Source: Pseudooceanicola antarcticus (GTDB lineage Bacteria > Pseudomonadota > Alphaproteobacteria > Rhodobacterales > Rhodobacteraceae). From it: 64,000 nt of DNA. The translations under genes were made by a program, and so were the position numbers. The DNA is taken from positions 248,001-312,000 of the forward strand of contig NZ_OBEA01000005.1 in assembly GCF_900215355.1 (NCBI RefSeq), read 5' to 3'. A model generated the notes under the pieces. That model ran no database searches and was not told the DNA's origin. It saw nothing but the letters and a program-made list of their open reading frames with translations. This document shows positions 20,424 to 29,843 of this stretch, in pieces (the stretch's first letter is position 1; every line of letters begins with the position of its first letter).

Positions 20424-20617
20424 AATGACTGGGCAGGGTTTGCCCGTAATATCGGGTCCTGTCAAACAGTCCCTCCGGCGGGGGAGCCTAAGGCATTTGC
20501 CGCCGTCGGCAAGGTCGTCCTCTGCATCGCTGCCATGCAACCGGCCAACAGCCCCTGCCCGACCGCCCGCCTCGCTGCTTGATCCCCGCGCGGACGCGGC
20601 CTAGGGTTAATCCGATA

Positions 20618-20636
20618 TGCGGAACACTATTCCGCA
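20618..20636 (+). promoter_or_regulatory. Operator-like dyad in front of the SDR gene
   Basis: TGCGGAA-CACTA-TTCCGCA is a perfect 7-bp inverted repeat with a 5-nt spacer ending 14 bp before the ATG and just before GGAGG. The GGAA/TTCC geometry resembles sites of IclR-type regulators, but no regulator gene is adjacent. Binding here would block transcription or initiation. Confidence 0.55.
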
Positions 20637-20650
20637 AATGGGAGGATAAC

Positions 20651-21403
20651 ATGGATCTGCATGGCAAACACGCCCTGGTTACGGGGGGCGGTACGGGGAT
20701 CGGTCTGGCCATCGCCCGCGCTCTTGCCGAGAAGGGGGCCGAGGTGACGATCACCGGGCGCCGGCTCGAGGTGCTCGCGGAGGTCGCGGGACCGGGGCTC
20801 CACCCGGCGGTGATGGATGTGACCAGCGAGAGCCAGGTGCGCTCGGTCACCGCCGAGGCCGTGGCCGCGCGGGGCCCGGTGCAGATCTGCGTCGCCAATG
20901 CGGGCATCGCGGAGGGGCGCAAGCTGCACAAGACCTCTGCCGAGTTCTGGCGCAAGATCATGGCCACCAACCTCGACGGATGTTTCTACACGGTACGCGA
21001 GAGCCTCAACTCGATGCTGGAGACCGACTGGGGGCGGGTCATCGCGATTTCCTCCATCGCAGGATTGCGCGGGGCGGCAGGGGCCGGAGCCTACGCGGCC
21101 TCGAAACACGGGGTGATCGGGATGATGCGCAGCTTCTCTGAGGATTTCATGGGTCAGCCCTATACGTTCAACTCGATCTGTCCGGGCTACGTCGACACCC
21201 CCATCGTCAGCCGCAACACCGAGGCGATCAAGGAGCGCACCGGGGTCAGCGCTGAAGAGGCGCAGGCGATGATGGTGAAGCTGAACCGGCACAAGCGGCT
21301 GATCACGCCCGAAGAGGTTGCCGCGGCGGCGCTGTGGCTCTGCGATCCGCTGAGCAGCAGCACCAATGGCACCGAAGTGCGGATCGCCGGCGGACAGCTT
21401 TGA
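20651..21403 (+). CDS. Short-chain dehydrogenase/reductase (SDR)
   Basis: A 250-residue classical SDR. It has the nucleotide-binding TGGGTGIG at 10-17, NAG, the catalytic Ser in ISSIAG and YAASK with the catalytic Tyr and Lys. PGYVDTPI follows, as usual. It would interconvert a hydroxyl and a keto group with NAD(P); 3-hydroxyacyl/3-hydroxybutyrate-type substrates are common in this subgroup but cannot be fixed from sequence. The start at 20651 follows GGAGG. It is divergent from pntA and has its own operator-like dyad. Confidence 0.9.
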   Translation: MDLHGKHALVTGGGTGIGLAIARALAEKGAEVTITGRRLEVLAEVAGPGLHPAVMDVTSESQVRSVTAEAVAARGPVQICVANAGIAEGRKLHKTSAEFWRKIMATNLDGCFYTVRESLNSMLETDWGRVIAISSIAGLRGAAGAGAYAASKHGVIGMMRSFSEDFMGQPYTFNSICPGYVDTPIVSRNTEAIKERTGVSAEEAQAMMVKLNRHKRLITPEEVAAAALWLCDPLSSSTNGTEVRIAGGQL

Positions 21404-21413
21404 GGCAGGTGGC

Positions 21414-21431
21414 GGCGGGGTGAACCCCGCC
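21414..21431. repeat. GC-rich 3'-end palindrome (P1)
   Basis: GGCGGGG-TGAA-CCCCGCC lies 11 bp after the SDR stop. The same type of palindrome occurs after gatB (28597-28614; a relative forms the gatB terminator at 28650) and after the flavoprotein gene (63338-63355). No U-run follows. Confidence 0.6.
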
Positions 21432-21460
21432 TCCCCTCTACATTCCGTGCGAAGGTCAGG

Positions 21461-22240
21461 TCAGGCGCTGCGCAGCACTGGGAAGGCGTTGCGGCCAGAG
21501 GCCCAGGCCCGTGCCGCCTGGCCCAGCCCCTCGAAGAGCGGGCGCGAGACGGGATCATTGGCGGCGTTGTATTCCGGGTGCCATTGCACCGCCAGCGTGA
21601 AGCCCGAAGCGCCGTCGACATAGGCCGCCTCGGGCGTGCCGTCGGGCGCATGGCCGTCGATGACGAAGCGCTTGCCGGGGGTCACCACCCCCTGCCCGTG
21701 CAGGGTGTTGGTCATCACCTCGGACGCGCCCATGATGCGATGGAACACCCCGTCCTCGGTGAAGGTCACCTTGTGGCGCAGGGCGAATTTCTCTTCCAGC
21801 GTACCGTCCGGGGGCATGCGGTGGTTCATCCGCCCCGGCAGATCGCGGATCTCGGGGTGCAGGGTCGAGCCCATGGCCACCGCGACCTCCTGGAAGCCAC
21901 GGCAGATGCCCAGGAAGGGCTGGCCGCGCTCGACGCAGGCCCGGACAAGCGGCAGGGTGATCGCATCGCGGGCACGGTCGAAGGCGCCGTGCGCCTCGCT
22001 CTCTTCCTCGCCGTATTCGGACGGGTGGACGTTGGGCCGCCCGCCGGTCAGCACGAAGCCGTCATAGCTTTCCAGCAGTTCCTCGACCGAAACCAGCCGG
22101 GGGTCCGAAGGGATCAGCGCCGGCATGCAATCGCTGACCTCGGACACCGCCTCGCAGTTCATCACGCCCCCCGCATGGGTGCGGTAGGAGCCGTCGATGA
22201 CGTGTAGGTTGGTAATGATGCCGATACGGGGTCTGGTCAT
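21461..22240 (-). CDS. Gamma-glutamyl-gamma-aminobutyrate hydrolase, PuuD-like (peptidase C26)
   Basis: A 259-residue class I glutamine-amidotransferase-like hydrolase. The nucleophile elbow FLGICRGFQEV places the catalytic Cys at residue 113, and VQWHPEYN gives His221 and Glu223. FVLTGGRPNVHPSEYG matches the family. PuuD releases GABA from gamma-glutamyl-GABA in putrescine catabolism. No other puu genes are visible, so the substrate could be another gamma-glutamyl amide. It is convergent with the SDR gene. Confidence 0.88.
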   Translation of the reverse strand: MTRPRIGIITNLHVIDGSYRTHAGGVMNCEAVSEVSDCMPALIPSDPRLVSVEELLESYDGFVLTGGRPNVHPSEYGEEESEAHGAFDRARDAITLPLVRACVERGQPFLGICRGFQEVAVAMGSTLHPEIRDLPGRMNHRMPPDGTLEEKFALRHKVTFTEDGVFHRIMGASEVMTNTLHGQGVVTPGKRFVIDGHAPDGTPEAAYVDGASGFTLAVQWHPEYNAANDPVSRPLFEGLGQAARAWASGRNAFPVLRSA

Positions 22241-22408
22241 GTCACGCCTCTTGGTACGCAGGCCAATCTACTACCGCACCTTCCCGAAGAAAACGGAAAT
22301 TCCTGTGCGGAGGCGCACCCCCGGCCTTCAGCGCTTCGGAAAGCGGCAGAAGAGAGGGCCGACCGGGTAGACCGGACCAACGGCAAGAGAGGCCGACCGG
22401 GCGCCGGA

Positions 22409-22594
22409 TCAGTCCGCCGTGGCGCTGGCCGGTGCCGTGGCAGCCGTCCCTGCGGGCGGTGTCTCGCCGTCGGTGCCCTGCAGCATGATGGCAAAGAGCA
22501 TGCCAAGCCCGAAGGCCACGGCCAGGGCGATGCCCCAGACGGCCGGGCGGTGGCGGCGCTTTTCGCGGGTCAGGTTGGTATCGGGTGCGGACAT
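22409..22594 (-). CDS. Small single-pass membrane protein, unknown function
   Basis: A 61-residue protein: a charged N-terminus (TREKRRHRP), one transmembrane helix at about residues 18-38 (AVWGIALAVAFGLGMLFAIM) and a Pro/Ala/Thr-rich tail outside. GGAGG sits 5 nt before the ATG, which supports it as a real gene. It is divergent from pepN across 134 bp. No domain was recognised. Confidence 0.65.
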   Translation of the reverse strand: MSAPDTNLTREKRRHRPAVWGIALAVAFGLGMLFAIMLQGTDGETPPAGTAATAPASATAD

Positions 22595-22728
22595 GGGGGC
22601 CTCCGTCGCTTCTTTGGGTCTTCTGGCTCAACGCGACGCCAGCGCCGCGCGTTCCACGTCCGGCCCTTGCAATCCGCGCGCCGGGGGGCAACATCGCAGG
22701 CAACCACTGATGCGAAAGGAAGAGCCCC

Positions 22729-25293
22729 ATGAAGGACGCCGCCCCCGGAACCACCGGCGAGACCATCTACCTTGCCGACTACACGCCCTTCGGCTGGACC
22801 GTCGAGGATGTCCACCTGACCTTCCGCCTGGCCCCCGAGAGCACGCGGGTGATCTCGAAGATCCGCTTCGTGCCCAACCCCGAGGCCAGCCAGGAGCGTT
22901 TCTTCCTGCACGGCGAAGAGCTGACCTTGGTCAGCGCGAAGATCGACGGCCAGAGCGTCTCGCCCGAGATCACCGAGCAGGGCCTGACCTGCGCCGTGCC
23001 CAAAGGCGCCTTCACCTGGGAAGCCGAGGTCGAGATCGCGCCGGCGAAGAACTTTGCGCTGGAAGGGCTCTACATGTCGAACGGCATGTATTGCACCCAG
23101 TGCGAGGCCGAGGGCTTCCGCAAGATCACCTATTACCCCGACCGCCCCGACGTGATGTCGGTCTTCACCGTCCGCATCGAGGGCGACGAGCCGGTGAAGC
23201 TGTCGAACGGCAACCCCGTGGCCTCGGGCGAAGGCTTCGCCGAATGGCATGACCCCTGGCCCAAGCCCGCCTATCTCTTCGCCCTGGTGGCCGGAGAGCT
23301 GGTGGCCCACCCCGACCGCTTCACCACCCGCTCGGGCAAGGATGTCGAGCTGAACATCTACGTCCGCCCCGGCGACGAGGACAAATGCGCCTTCGGCATG
23401 GAGGCGCTGAAGAAGTCGATGAAGTGGGATGAAGACGTCTATGGCCGCGAATACGACCTGGATATCTTCAACATCGTCGCCGTCGATGACTTCAACATGG
23501 GCGCGATGGAGAACAAGGGGCTGAACATCTTCAACTCCTCCTGCGTGCTGGCCTCGCCCGAAACCAGCACGGACGCCAACTTCGAGCGCATCGAGGCGAT
23601 CATCGCGCATGAGTACTTCCACAACTGGACCGGCAACCGCATCACCTGCCGCGACTGGTTCCAGCTCTGCCTGAAGGAGGGTCTGACGGTCTTCCGCGAC
23701 GCCTCCTTCACCGCTGACATGCGCTCCGAGCCGGTGAAGCGGATCTCGGACGTGATCGACCTGCGCGCGCGCCAGTTCCGCGAGGACAACGGCCCCCTGG
23801 CGCACCCGGTCCGCCCCGAGAGCTTCCAGGAGATCAACAACTTCTACACCGCCACCGTCTACGAGAAGGGCGCCGAGGTGATCGGCATGCTGAAGCGGCT
23901 TGTCGGGGACGAGGCCTATGCCAAGGCGCTGGATCTCTACTTCGACCGTCACGACGGCGATGCGGCCACCATCGAGGACTGGCTGAAGGTCTTCGAGGAC
24001 GCCACGGGCCGCGACCTGACCCAGTTCAAGCGCTGGTACTCCCAGGCCGGCACCCCGCGCCTGCGGGTGAGCGAGTCCTGGGACGATGGCACCTTCACCC
24101 TGACCTTCCGCCAGGAAACGCCCCCCACCCCCGGCCAGCCCACCAAGCTGCCGCAGGTGCTGCCCATTGCCGTGGGTCTCATCGGCCCCAATGGCGACGA
24201 GGTGCAGGAAACCACCCTGCTGGAGATGACCGAGGCCGAACAGAGCTTCTCCTTCTCGGGTCTCGGCGCGCGCCCCGTGCCGTCGATCCTGCGCGGCTTC
24301 TCGGCGCCGGTGGTGCTGCAGCACGAGACCGACACCGAGACGCGGGCCTTCCTGCTGGCCCATGACACCGATCCCTACAATCGTTGGGAAGCGGGCCGCA
24401 GCCTGGCCAAGCAGGCGCTGCTCAGGATGATCACCGAGGGCGCCGAGCCCGATCCGGCCTACCTGGGCGCGCTGCAGACCGTGATCACCGACGAGACCCT
24501 GGACCCGGCCTTCCGCGCCCTCACCCTGGCCCTGCCCTCCGAGGACGACCTGGCCCAGACCCTGCACGAGGGCGGCACCACCCCCGATCCGCAGCTGATC
24601 TGGGAAAAGCGCGAGGAGATGCGCGAGGCCATGGCGCGCTGGATGCCCGACCAGTTGGCGACGCTCTACCGTGTCCACCAGGTGCCCGGCGAATATCGTC
24701 CCGACGCAGAGCCCGCGGCGGCCCGTGCCCTGGCCAATACCGCGCTCGGCCTGCTGACCCGCCTCGACGGCGGCGAGGCGGCGCGCGCGCAATACGCCAG
24801 CGCCGACAACATGACGCAGCAGCTGGCCGCGCTCACCGCGCTGCTTTCCATCGGCGCGGCCGAGACCGAGCTTGCCGCCTTCTACGAGCAGTGGAAGGAG
24901 GACCGCCTGGTGATCGACAAGTGGTTCTCGATGCAGGTGGCCTTCGCCCGCCCCGAAGAGACCGCCGACGTGGCCGCCGCGCTGGTTGCGCATCCCGATT
25001 TCGACATGAAGAACCCCAACCGCTTCCGGGCGGTCTTCGGGGCGCTGTCGATGAGCCAGGCGGGCTTCCACGCGCCCTCGGGCAAGGGCTATGCGCTGCT
25101 GGCCGACTGGCTGATCAAGCTCGATGCGCTGAACCCGCAGACCACCGCCCGCATGTGCGCCGCCTTCCAGACCTGGAAGCGCTTCGACGCCGGTCGCCAG
25201 GCGCTGATCAAGGCGGAACTGGAGCGGATCGCGGCGCGCGAGGGCCTCAGCCGGGATGTTTCCGAAATGGTGACCCGTATCCTGAACCACTGA
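22729..25293 (+). CDS. pepN: Aminopeptidase N (M1 family)
   Basis: A cytoplasmic zinc aminopeptidase that removes N-terminal residues from peptides. The exopeptidase motif MGAMENKGLNIF is followed by the zinc site HEYFH at residues 294-298 with the third ligand Glu317 (HEXXH-X18-E). At 854 residues it is close to the usual 850-880. N- and C-terminal domains follow the E. coli PepN plan. AGGAAGAG precedes the ATG. It is a natural partner to the peptide import locus, though 6 kb away and not in the same operon. A long antisense open frame across it is a composition artefact. Confidence 0.97.
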   Translation: MKDAAPGTTGETIYLADYTPFGWTVEDVHLTFRLAPESTRVISKIRFVPNPEASQERFFLHGEELTLVSAKIDGQSVSPEITEQGLTCAVPKGAFTWEAEVEIAPAKNFALEGLYMSNGMYCTQCEAEGFRKITYYPDRPDVMSVFTVRIEGDEPVKLSNGNPVASGEGFAEWHDPWPKPAYLFALVAGELVAHPDRFTTRSGKDVELNIYVRPGDEDKCAFGMEALKKSMKWDEDVYGREYDLDIFNIVAVDDFNMGAMENKGLNIFNSSCVLASPETSTDANFERIEAIIAHEYFHNWTGNRITCRDWFQLCLKEGLTVFRDASFTADMRSEPVKRISDVIDLRARQFREDNGPLAHPVRPESFQEINNFYTATVYEKGAEVIGMLKRLVGDEAYAKALDLYFDRHDGDAATIEDWLKVFEDATGRDLTQFKRWYSQAGTPRLRVSESWDDGTFTLTFRQETPPTPGQPTKLPQVLPIAVGLIGPNGDEVQETTLLEMTEAEQSFSFSGLGARPVPSILRGFSAPVVLQHETDTETRAFLLAHDTDPYNRWEAGRSLAKQALLRMITEGAEPDPAYLGALQTVITDETLDPAFRALTLALPSEDDLAQTLHEGGTTPDPQLIWEKREEMREAMARWMPDQLATLYRVHQVPGEYRPDAEPAAARALANTALGLLTRLDGGEAARAQYASADNMTQQLAALTALLSIGAAETELAAFYEQWKEDRLVIDKWFSMQVAFARPEETADVAAALVAHPDFDMKNPNRFRAVFGALSMSQAGFHAPSGKGYALLADWLIKLDALNPQTTARMCAAFQTWKRFDAGRQALIKAELERIAAREGLSRDVSEMVTRILNH

Positions 25294-25315
25294 TAAAGGC
25301 CTGAATATGCAAAGC

Positions 25316-25344
25316 TTTCCCGGCGTCAGAGCGGCGCCGGGAAA
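25316..25344 (+). terminator. Hairpin after pepN
   Basis: TTTCCCGGCG / CGCCGGGAAA is a 10-bp perfect stem with a 9-nt loop starting 23 bp after the pepN stop. There is no U-tract, so it may be a rho-independent-like end or a processing/stability structure. Confidence 0.5.
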
Positions 25345-25471
25345 CAACGCCAAGAGTTTCTGGCGAATGTTAACGAAGTGACGACGGTTTAACGTCATAT
25401 CTCCCTTGAGGTGCCACGTTTCGGCCCAAATGCCCCAGCAGAAGATGGGGCAGCAAGTAGCGGAGATAGAC

Positions 25472-26758
25472 ATGCGCGGTCTGAGCCAGATACCCGGATT
25501 CCGAAGCCTGTTCGGCCCTGCGGCCCCCCATCCGGGCGCCACGGCCGACGAGGGGCTGATCGGCTCTGTGACCGGGCTGCCCGATGGCGGGCGACAGATC
25601 CGCATCCGCTCCGCCGCCCAGGCCCGTGCCGAGCTGAAGCGCCCCGACGACGGCCCGACCGAGCAGCGCCGCCTGCTGCCGATCCGCCACGCCACCCGCG
25701 AACAGGGCACCTTCCGCGCCTATTTCCAGAAGGGCCGCACCCTGGTCCGCCAGGATCGCTGGGACCTGCTGGCCCGGCTGATCCGTGAAACCGACCGCCT
25801 GCGCGAGACCTCTCCGGCGGGCGTCCGCATGGCAGAGGTGCTGGCGGCGGGCGCACGCTCGGACATGGTCTCTTCCGCGCGCAAGGCGATCCACTGCGGG
25901 GCAGAGCCCTCGGGCGCCTGGCTGACCGATCTCGACGCGGCCGCTGCCGAAGGCGGCTGGCCCGAGGCGGTGACCGTGGCGCGGCTGCACATGGACCTGG
26001 CCTGGCTCTACCACGGCGATCTGCCGCCGGTGGCGCAGCCCAGGACCCCGCATCCCGAATTCATCCGCCACTTTGAACGCGCGGCGCAGCTGCTGGACGG
26101 CTACAGCCCCATCGAAGAGGCCAGCCCGATGCTGGCCGAGGCACGCATCGCGCTGCTGGCCAATGACCCCGCCGCGCCCGCGCGGATGCGCGACGATTTC
26201 GAGGACCTGATCGACCTCGACCCTGCCAACCCCGGCCCGCTGCGCAACTTCGGCCTCTACATGCTGCCGCGCTGGTTCGGCAGCGATGCCGAGGCGATCG
26301 GCGATGCCGCCGCCCAGACCGCGGACCGGCTGGCCGATATCTGGGGCGACGGCGCCTATAGCTGGATCTGGCTCGACGCCCTCTCGACCGAGGCCGAGAC
26401 CGCCGCCCATTGCGATGCCGCCCGCTTCCGCCGGGGGCTCTTCGACATCCTCGAGCGCCGCCCCGGACAGGAGGTGGCGAACCTGTTGGCCGGGTTCTGC
26501 GCCCTGGCCATGGCGCCGGGCCGCGCGCCCGCCCGCCTTACGCCCGAGGCGCGCGCGACGCGAGAACTGCTCCATGCCGCCGCCGGGCCGATCATCGAGC
26601 ACCACATGACCGAGATCCGCCCCGAGATCTGGCTGCGCGGCGCCCGCCCCGCCCTCGCCCTGCCAGAAGAACAGGTAAGCCCCGCCGATCTCGCCGCCGA
26701 CGCCGCGCAGATCGCCGCCATCGTCAAGGCACGGCGCTCGGGCGCGCTGCGTCACTGA
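25472..26758 (+). CDS. Conserved-looking hypothetical protein, mostly helical
   Basis: A 428-residue soluble protein with no signal peptide or transmembrane helix. It is rich in Ala, Arg and Leu and looks helical throughout, with segments such as RQDRWDLLARLIRETDRLRE and MLAEARIALLANDPAAPARM reminiscent of TPR-like scaffolds but without a clean repeat. SPEADLAADAAQI-type Ala-rich helices end it. The start at 25472 is chosen because GGAG lies 6 nt upstream; in-frame starts exist further left without such support. I do not recognise a function. It stands between pepN and gatB with 178- and 316-bp gaps. Confidence 0.7.
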   Translation: MRGLSQIPGFRSLFGPAAPHPGATADEGLIGSVTGLPDGGRQIRIRSAAQARAELKRPDDGPTEQRRLLPIRHATREQGTFRAYFQKGRTLVRQDRWDLLARLIRETDRLRETSPAGVRMAEVLAAGARSDMVSSARKAIHCGAEPSGAWLTDLDAAAAEGGWPEAVTVARLHMDLAWLYHGDLPPVAQPRTPHPEFIRHFERAAQLLDGYSPIEEASPMLAEARIALLANDPAAPARMRDDFEDLIDLDPANPGPLRNFGLYMLPRWFGSDAEAIGDAAAQTADRLADIWGDGAYSWIWLDALSTEAETAAHCDAARFRRGLFDILERRPGQEVANLLAGFCALAMAPGRAPARLTPEARATRELLHAAAGPIIEHHMTEIRPEIWLRGARPALALPEEQVSPADLAADAAQIAAIVKARRSGALRH

Positions 26759-27074
26759 CGAGAGACGAAAGCGCCGGGGCTCCAGAGCGCCGGCAGTCTC
26801 GCGGTCCGGTGCCCCGGATCGGCACCTCTGCGCCGGGCGCTGCGGCCCCGACCGCATGGGTCGGACGCCCCTGCCACCGCGCCTCCGGGACGGGCCTCGC
26901 CCCGGCGCCTGCCCCAACCCCCGTACCACGCGGGCCCGCATCGCCCGAAGCGATGCCACCGCACCGGGCTCGGCTTTCTGAAAGCTCCGGCGCAAAGCGG
27001 CGCAGAGGCCCCTTGCCCCCCTTCGCGCCCTGTCCTAGAACCCGTGATCAAGCCAATCCCGGAAAGGACGGACC
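26759..27074. other. Intergenic region before gatB
   Basis: These 316 bp are very GC-rich and low in complexity. I see no convincing gene, RNA or repeat. It presumably carries the gatB promoter near its right end, where GGAAAGGACGG lies just before the gatB ATG. Confidence 0.5.
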
Positions 27075-28589
27075 ATGCTGGACCTCACCTACGAGACCCC
27101 GAAGCCCAAGGTCATTGCGGGCGCGCAACATGACTGGGAGCTGGTCATCGGCATGGAGGTCCATGCCCAGGTCGCATCCAACGCGAAGCTCTTCTCCGGC
27201 GGTTCGACCAAATTCGGCGCCGAGCCCAACTCGAACGTCGCCTTCGTCGACGCGGCCATGCCCGGCATGCTGCCCGTCATCAACGAGTATTGCGTGGCGC
27301 AGGCGGTGCGCACCGGGCTGGGCCTGAAGGCGCAGATCAACCTCTTCTCGGCCTTCGACCGCAAGAACTACTTCTATCCCGACCTGCCGCAGGGCTACCA
27401 GATTTCCCAGCTCTACCACCCCATCGTGGGCGAGGGCGAAATCCTTGTCGACATGGGCCCCGGCGTCGCGCGCCTGGTGCGGGTCGAGCGCATCCACCTG
27501 GAACAGGACGCGGGCAAGTCGATCCACGACATGGACCCGAACATGTCCTTCGTCGACCTGAACCGGACCGGCGTCGCGCTGATGGAGATCGTCTCGCGCC
27601 CCGACATCCGTGGCCCCGAAGAGGCTGCCGCCTATGTCACCAAGCTGCGCCAGATCCTGCGCTACCTGGGCACCTGCGACGGCAACATGCAGAACGGCAA
27701 CCTGCGCGCCGACGTCAACGTCTCGGTCTGCCGTCCGGGCCAGTACGAGAAGTACATGGAAACGCAGGATTTCAGCCACCTGGGCACGCGCTGCGAGATC
27801 AAGAACATGAACTCGATGCGCTTCATCCAGCAGGCCATCGACTACGAGGCGAAGCGCCAGATCCAGATCCTGGAATCCGGCGGCACCATCGACCAGGAGA
27901 CCCGTCTCTACGATCCCGACAAGGGCGAGACGCGCTCGATGCGGTCGAAGGAAGAGGCACACGACTACCGCTATTTCCCCGACCCCGACCTGCTGCCGCT
28001 GGAAATCGAACAGGCCTGGGTCGACGATATCGCGGCCTCCCTGCCCGAGCTGCCGGACGAGAAGAAGGCCCGCTTCGTCAAGGACTTCGGCCTGTCGGAG
28101 TACGACGCCTCGGTGCTGACCGCAGAGGTGGTGAACGCCGCCTTCTTCGAAGAGGTCGTGTCGCGCTGCGAGGATGGCAAGCTGGCCGCCAACTGGGTCA
28201 TCAACGAGCTCTTCGGTCGCCTGAAGAAGGACGACCTGGACATCACCGACAGCCCCGTAAGCCCCGAGCAGCTTGCCGAGATCATCACCCTGATCAAGAA
28301 GGGCGACATCTCTGGCAAGATCGCCAAGGACGTCTTCGAGATCACCTTCACCGAGGGCGGCAGCCCGGCGGCGATCGTCGAAGAGAAGGGCCTGAAGCAG
28401 GTCACCGACACCGGCGCCATCGAGGCGGCGGTCGACGAGGTGATCGCGGCGAACCCGCAGCAGGTGGAAAAGGCCAAGCAGAACCCGAAACTGGCAGGCT
28501 GGTTCGTCGGACAGGTCATGAAGGCCACCGGCGGCAAGGCCAACCCCAAGGCGGTGAACGAGCTGGTGGCGGCGAAGCTGGGGCTCTGA
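27075..28589 (+). CDS. gatB: Asp-tRNA(Asn)/Glu-tRNA(Gln) amidotransferase subunit B
   Basis: The kinase/transamidase subunit of GatCAB, which converts Glu-tRNA(Gln) or Asp-tRNA(Asn) to the amidated forms in organisms lacking the matching synthetase. The N-terminal signature [20 protein letters not shown] is followed by [24 protein letters not shown] and the GatB/YqeY C-terminal helical domain. At 504 residues it is a normal length. gatA and gatC are not in the window. GGAAAGGA lies just upstream; a hairpin terminator follows. Confidence 0.97.
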   Translation: MLDLTYETPKPKVIAGAQHDWELVIGMEVHAQVASNAKLFSGGSTKFGAEPNSNVAFVDAAMPGMLPVINEYCVAQAVRTGLGLKAQINLFSAFDRKNYFYPDLPQGYQISQLYHPIVGEGEILVDMGPGVARLVRVERIHLEQDAGKSIHDMDPNMSFVDLNRTGVALMEIVSRPDIRGPEEAAAYVTKLRQILRYLGTCDGNMQNGNLRADVNVSVCRPGQYEKYMETQDFSHLGTRCEIKNMNSMRFIQQAIDYEAKRQIQILESGGTIDQETRLYDPDKGETRSMRSKEEAHDYRYFPDPDLLPLEIEQAWVDDIAASLPELPDEKKARFVKDFGLSEYDASVLTAEVVNAAFFEEVVSRCEDGKLAANWVINELFGRLKKDDLDITDSPVSPEQLAEIITLIKKGDISGKIAKDVFEITFTEGGSPAAIVEEKGLKQVTDTGAIEAAVDEVIAANPQQVEKAKQNPKLAGWFVGQVMKATGGKANPKAVNELVAAKLGL

Positions 28590-28596
28590 GGGGCGC

Positions 28597-28614
28597 GGCG
28601 GGATAGATCCCGCC
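28597..28614. repeat. GC-rich 3'-end palindrome (P2)
   Basis: GGCGGGAT-AG-ATCCCGCC, 7 bp after the gatB stop, is followed by CTAG. It is related to P1 (21414) and P3 (63338). Confidence 0.55.
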
Positions 28615-28649
28615 CTAGGGCCGCTGCGCCGGTCCGATCCGAGATTTGA

Positions 28650-28684
28650 AAAGGGCGGGGTCAGACCCCGCCCTTTGTCTTTGC
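28650..28684 (+). terminator. Intrinsic terminator of gatB
   Basis: AAAGGGCGGGG / CCCCGCCCTTT forms an 11-bp stem with the 5-nt loop TCAGA, followed by GTCTTTGC. Confidence 0.88.
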
Positions 28685-28789
28685 AGCCCCGCGCGCGCTG
28701 CCTGACGGCCCCGCTGCGGGAGGCGCAATTTCTTGACAGGGCCCCCTCACGGTGTTGCGCTTGCCCGCGTGAACGCATGGAGGGAAGTC

Positions 28790-29107
28790 ATGGCACCGCA
28801 TTACACGGCCCCCCTCGGGGGCGCAGTCACCCAGGCCTTCGACATCTGGTCGCATTGGTTCGAGAACGTCGGACAGATGGGCCTGATCAACGTCAATCTG
28901 GGACGCACCGCGAAACCAGAGCTCGAGAAGCGCATCCTGCAGGAGGTGGGCAGCTACGGGCGGCAGATCGGGCGGATCTCGGAGGCGCTGGAGGTGCTGA
29001 TTGATCAGGCCGACCTTGACCGCACCAAGCTGAGCGATGCGCAGATCGCGGCCCTGCACGACTTCCGCGAGATGGTGCAGGCGGTGGAGCGCTGCAAGAA
29101 CGCCTAG
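28790..29107 (+). CDS. Small hypothetical helical protein
   Basis: A 105-residue protein, helical throughout after about residue 15 (FDIWSHWFENVGQMGLINVN; LEKRILQEVGSYGRQIGRIS). The amphipathic pattern is phasin-like, but I cannot claim that family. The ATG at 28790 has GGAGGGAAG just upstream. A TTGACA (28733-28738) fits a -35 box, though no good -10 follows at the right distance. It stands alone between the gatB terminator and the convergent J-domain gene. Confidence 0.65.
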   Translation: MAPHYTAPLGGAVTQAFDIWSHWFENVGQMGLINVNLGRTAKPELEKRILQEVGSYGRQIGRISEALEVLIDQADLDRTKLSDAQIAALHDFREMVQAVERCKNA

Positions 29108-29210
29108 CCCGCACCAGCCAGGGCGCAGAGAGCGAGGGCCGTGACCTGCGGCCCCCTGCTCATCCCAGATACCCGTCCATTCAGCCTGAGCTGACGTGCC
29201 CCCCCGGCGC

Positions 29211-29843
29211 TTACTTGAAGCTGCGGCTGTCCTTGATTTGGTCCCACGCCCAGACGACCTGTTGCAGCTGGTCCTCCTGGCTGCGGTCGCCGCCGTTGAT
29301 ATCCGGGTGCAGCACCTTGATCAGCGCCTTGTAGGCCTTGCGGATCTCGGCCTTGGACCAGGTGTCCTTGGCCTCGAGGATCTCGATGGCCTTGCGCTCG
29401 GTCGGCGGCAGGCGACGGGTGGCACCGCCGGGATTGGCGTTGCGGCCGGGGTTCTGCGTCGCATTGGCCCCCAGCACCTGATGCGGGTCCTCGATGCCCA
29501 GACGGGCCCAGGCGCGCGCCTCGGGGTCGCCAAGGGGCTTGGTCTTGCGCTCCCAGACCTTGTCGTCGGACATCTGGGCGTTCATCTCGGCCTCGGTCTT
29601 GCCGTCGAAGAAGCTCCACTTCTGGTTGTACTCGCGGATGTGTTCCTTGCAGAACCAGAAATAATCGTCCAGCACGTCCGGAGCTTTCGGGGCGCGGTAC
29701 TTGCCGGGTTCTTGGCAGCCCTCGTGCTCGCAGACGCGGGTCGAGGTTTCCGATGCCCCGGACATGCCGCGACGTCCTCTGTTCTGCTTCTTCTTGGCAG
29801 AAGAGATGGACATGTCGAAACCGAAGGGATCAGATTTGGGCAT
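29211..29843 (-). CDS. J-domain protein with Cys-rich N-terminal half
   Basis: A 210-residue DnaJ-like co-chaperone. The J domain is at the C-terminus (about 150-205) with the HPD tripeptide at 179-181 that stimulates DnaK ATPase. The N-terminal half carries CEHEGCQEPGKYRAP and FWFCKEHIREYN, giving C38, C43, C65 and H68, a possible zinc site. There is no Gly/Phe or DnaJ zinc-finger region, so it is a specialised (class C) J protein. It is divergent from bolA across 92 bp. Confidence 0.88.
   Translation of the reverse strand: MPKSDPFGFDMSISSAKKKQNRGRRGMSGASETSTRVCEHEGCQEPGKYRAPKAPDVLDDYFWFCKEHIREYNQKWSFFDGKTEAEMNAQMSDDKVWERKTKPLGDPEARAWARLGIEDPHQVLGANATQNPGRNANPGGATRRLPPTERKAIEILEAKDTWSKAEIRKAYKALIKVLHPDINGGDRSQEDQLQQVVWAWDQIKDSRSFK

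Noticed and set aside
22570-25710. A very long open frame antisense to pepN (over 1,000 codons)
   Set aside because: It is a shadow produced by GC-rich codon structure. It overlaps an unmistakable M1 peptidase, has His/Gly/Arg-rich low-complexity translation and no recognisable domain.
28733-28761. TTGACA as part of a full promoter for the small gene at 28790
   Set aside because: No acceptable -10 hexamer lies 16-18 bp downstream; only the -35-like hexamer is certain.
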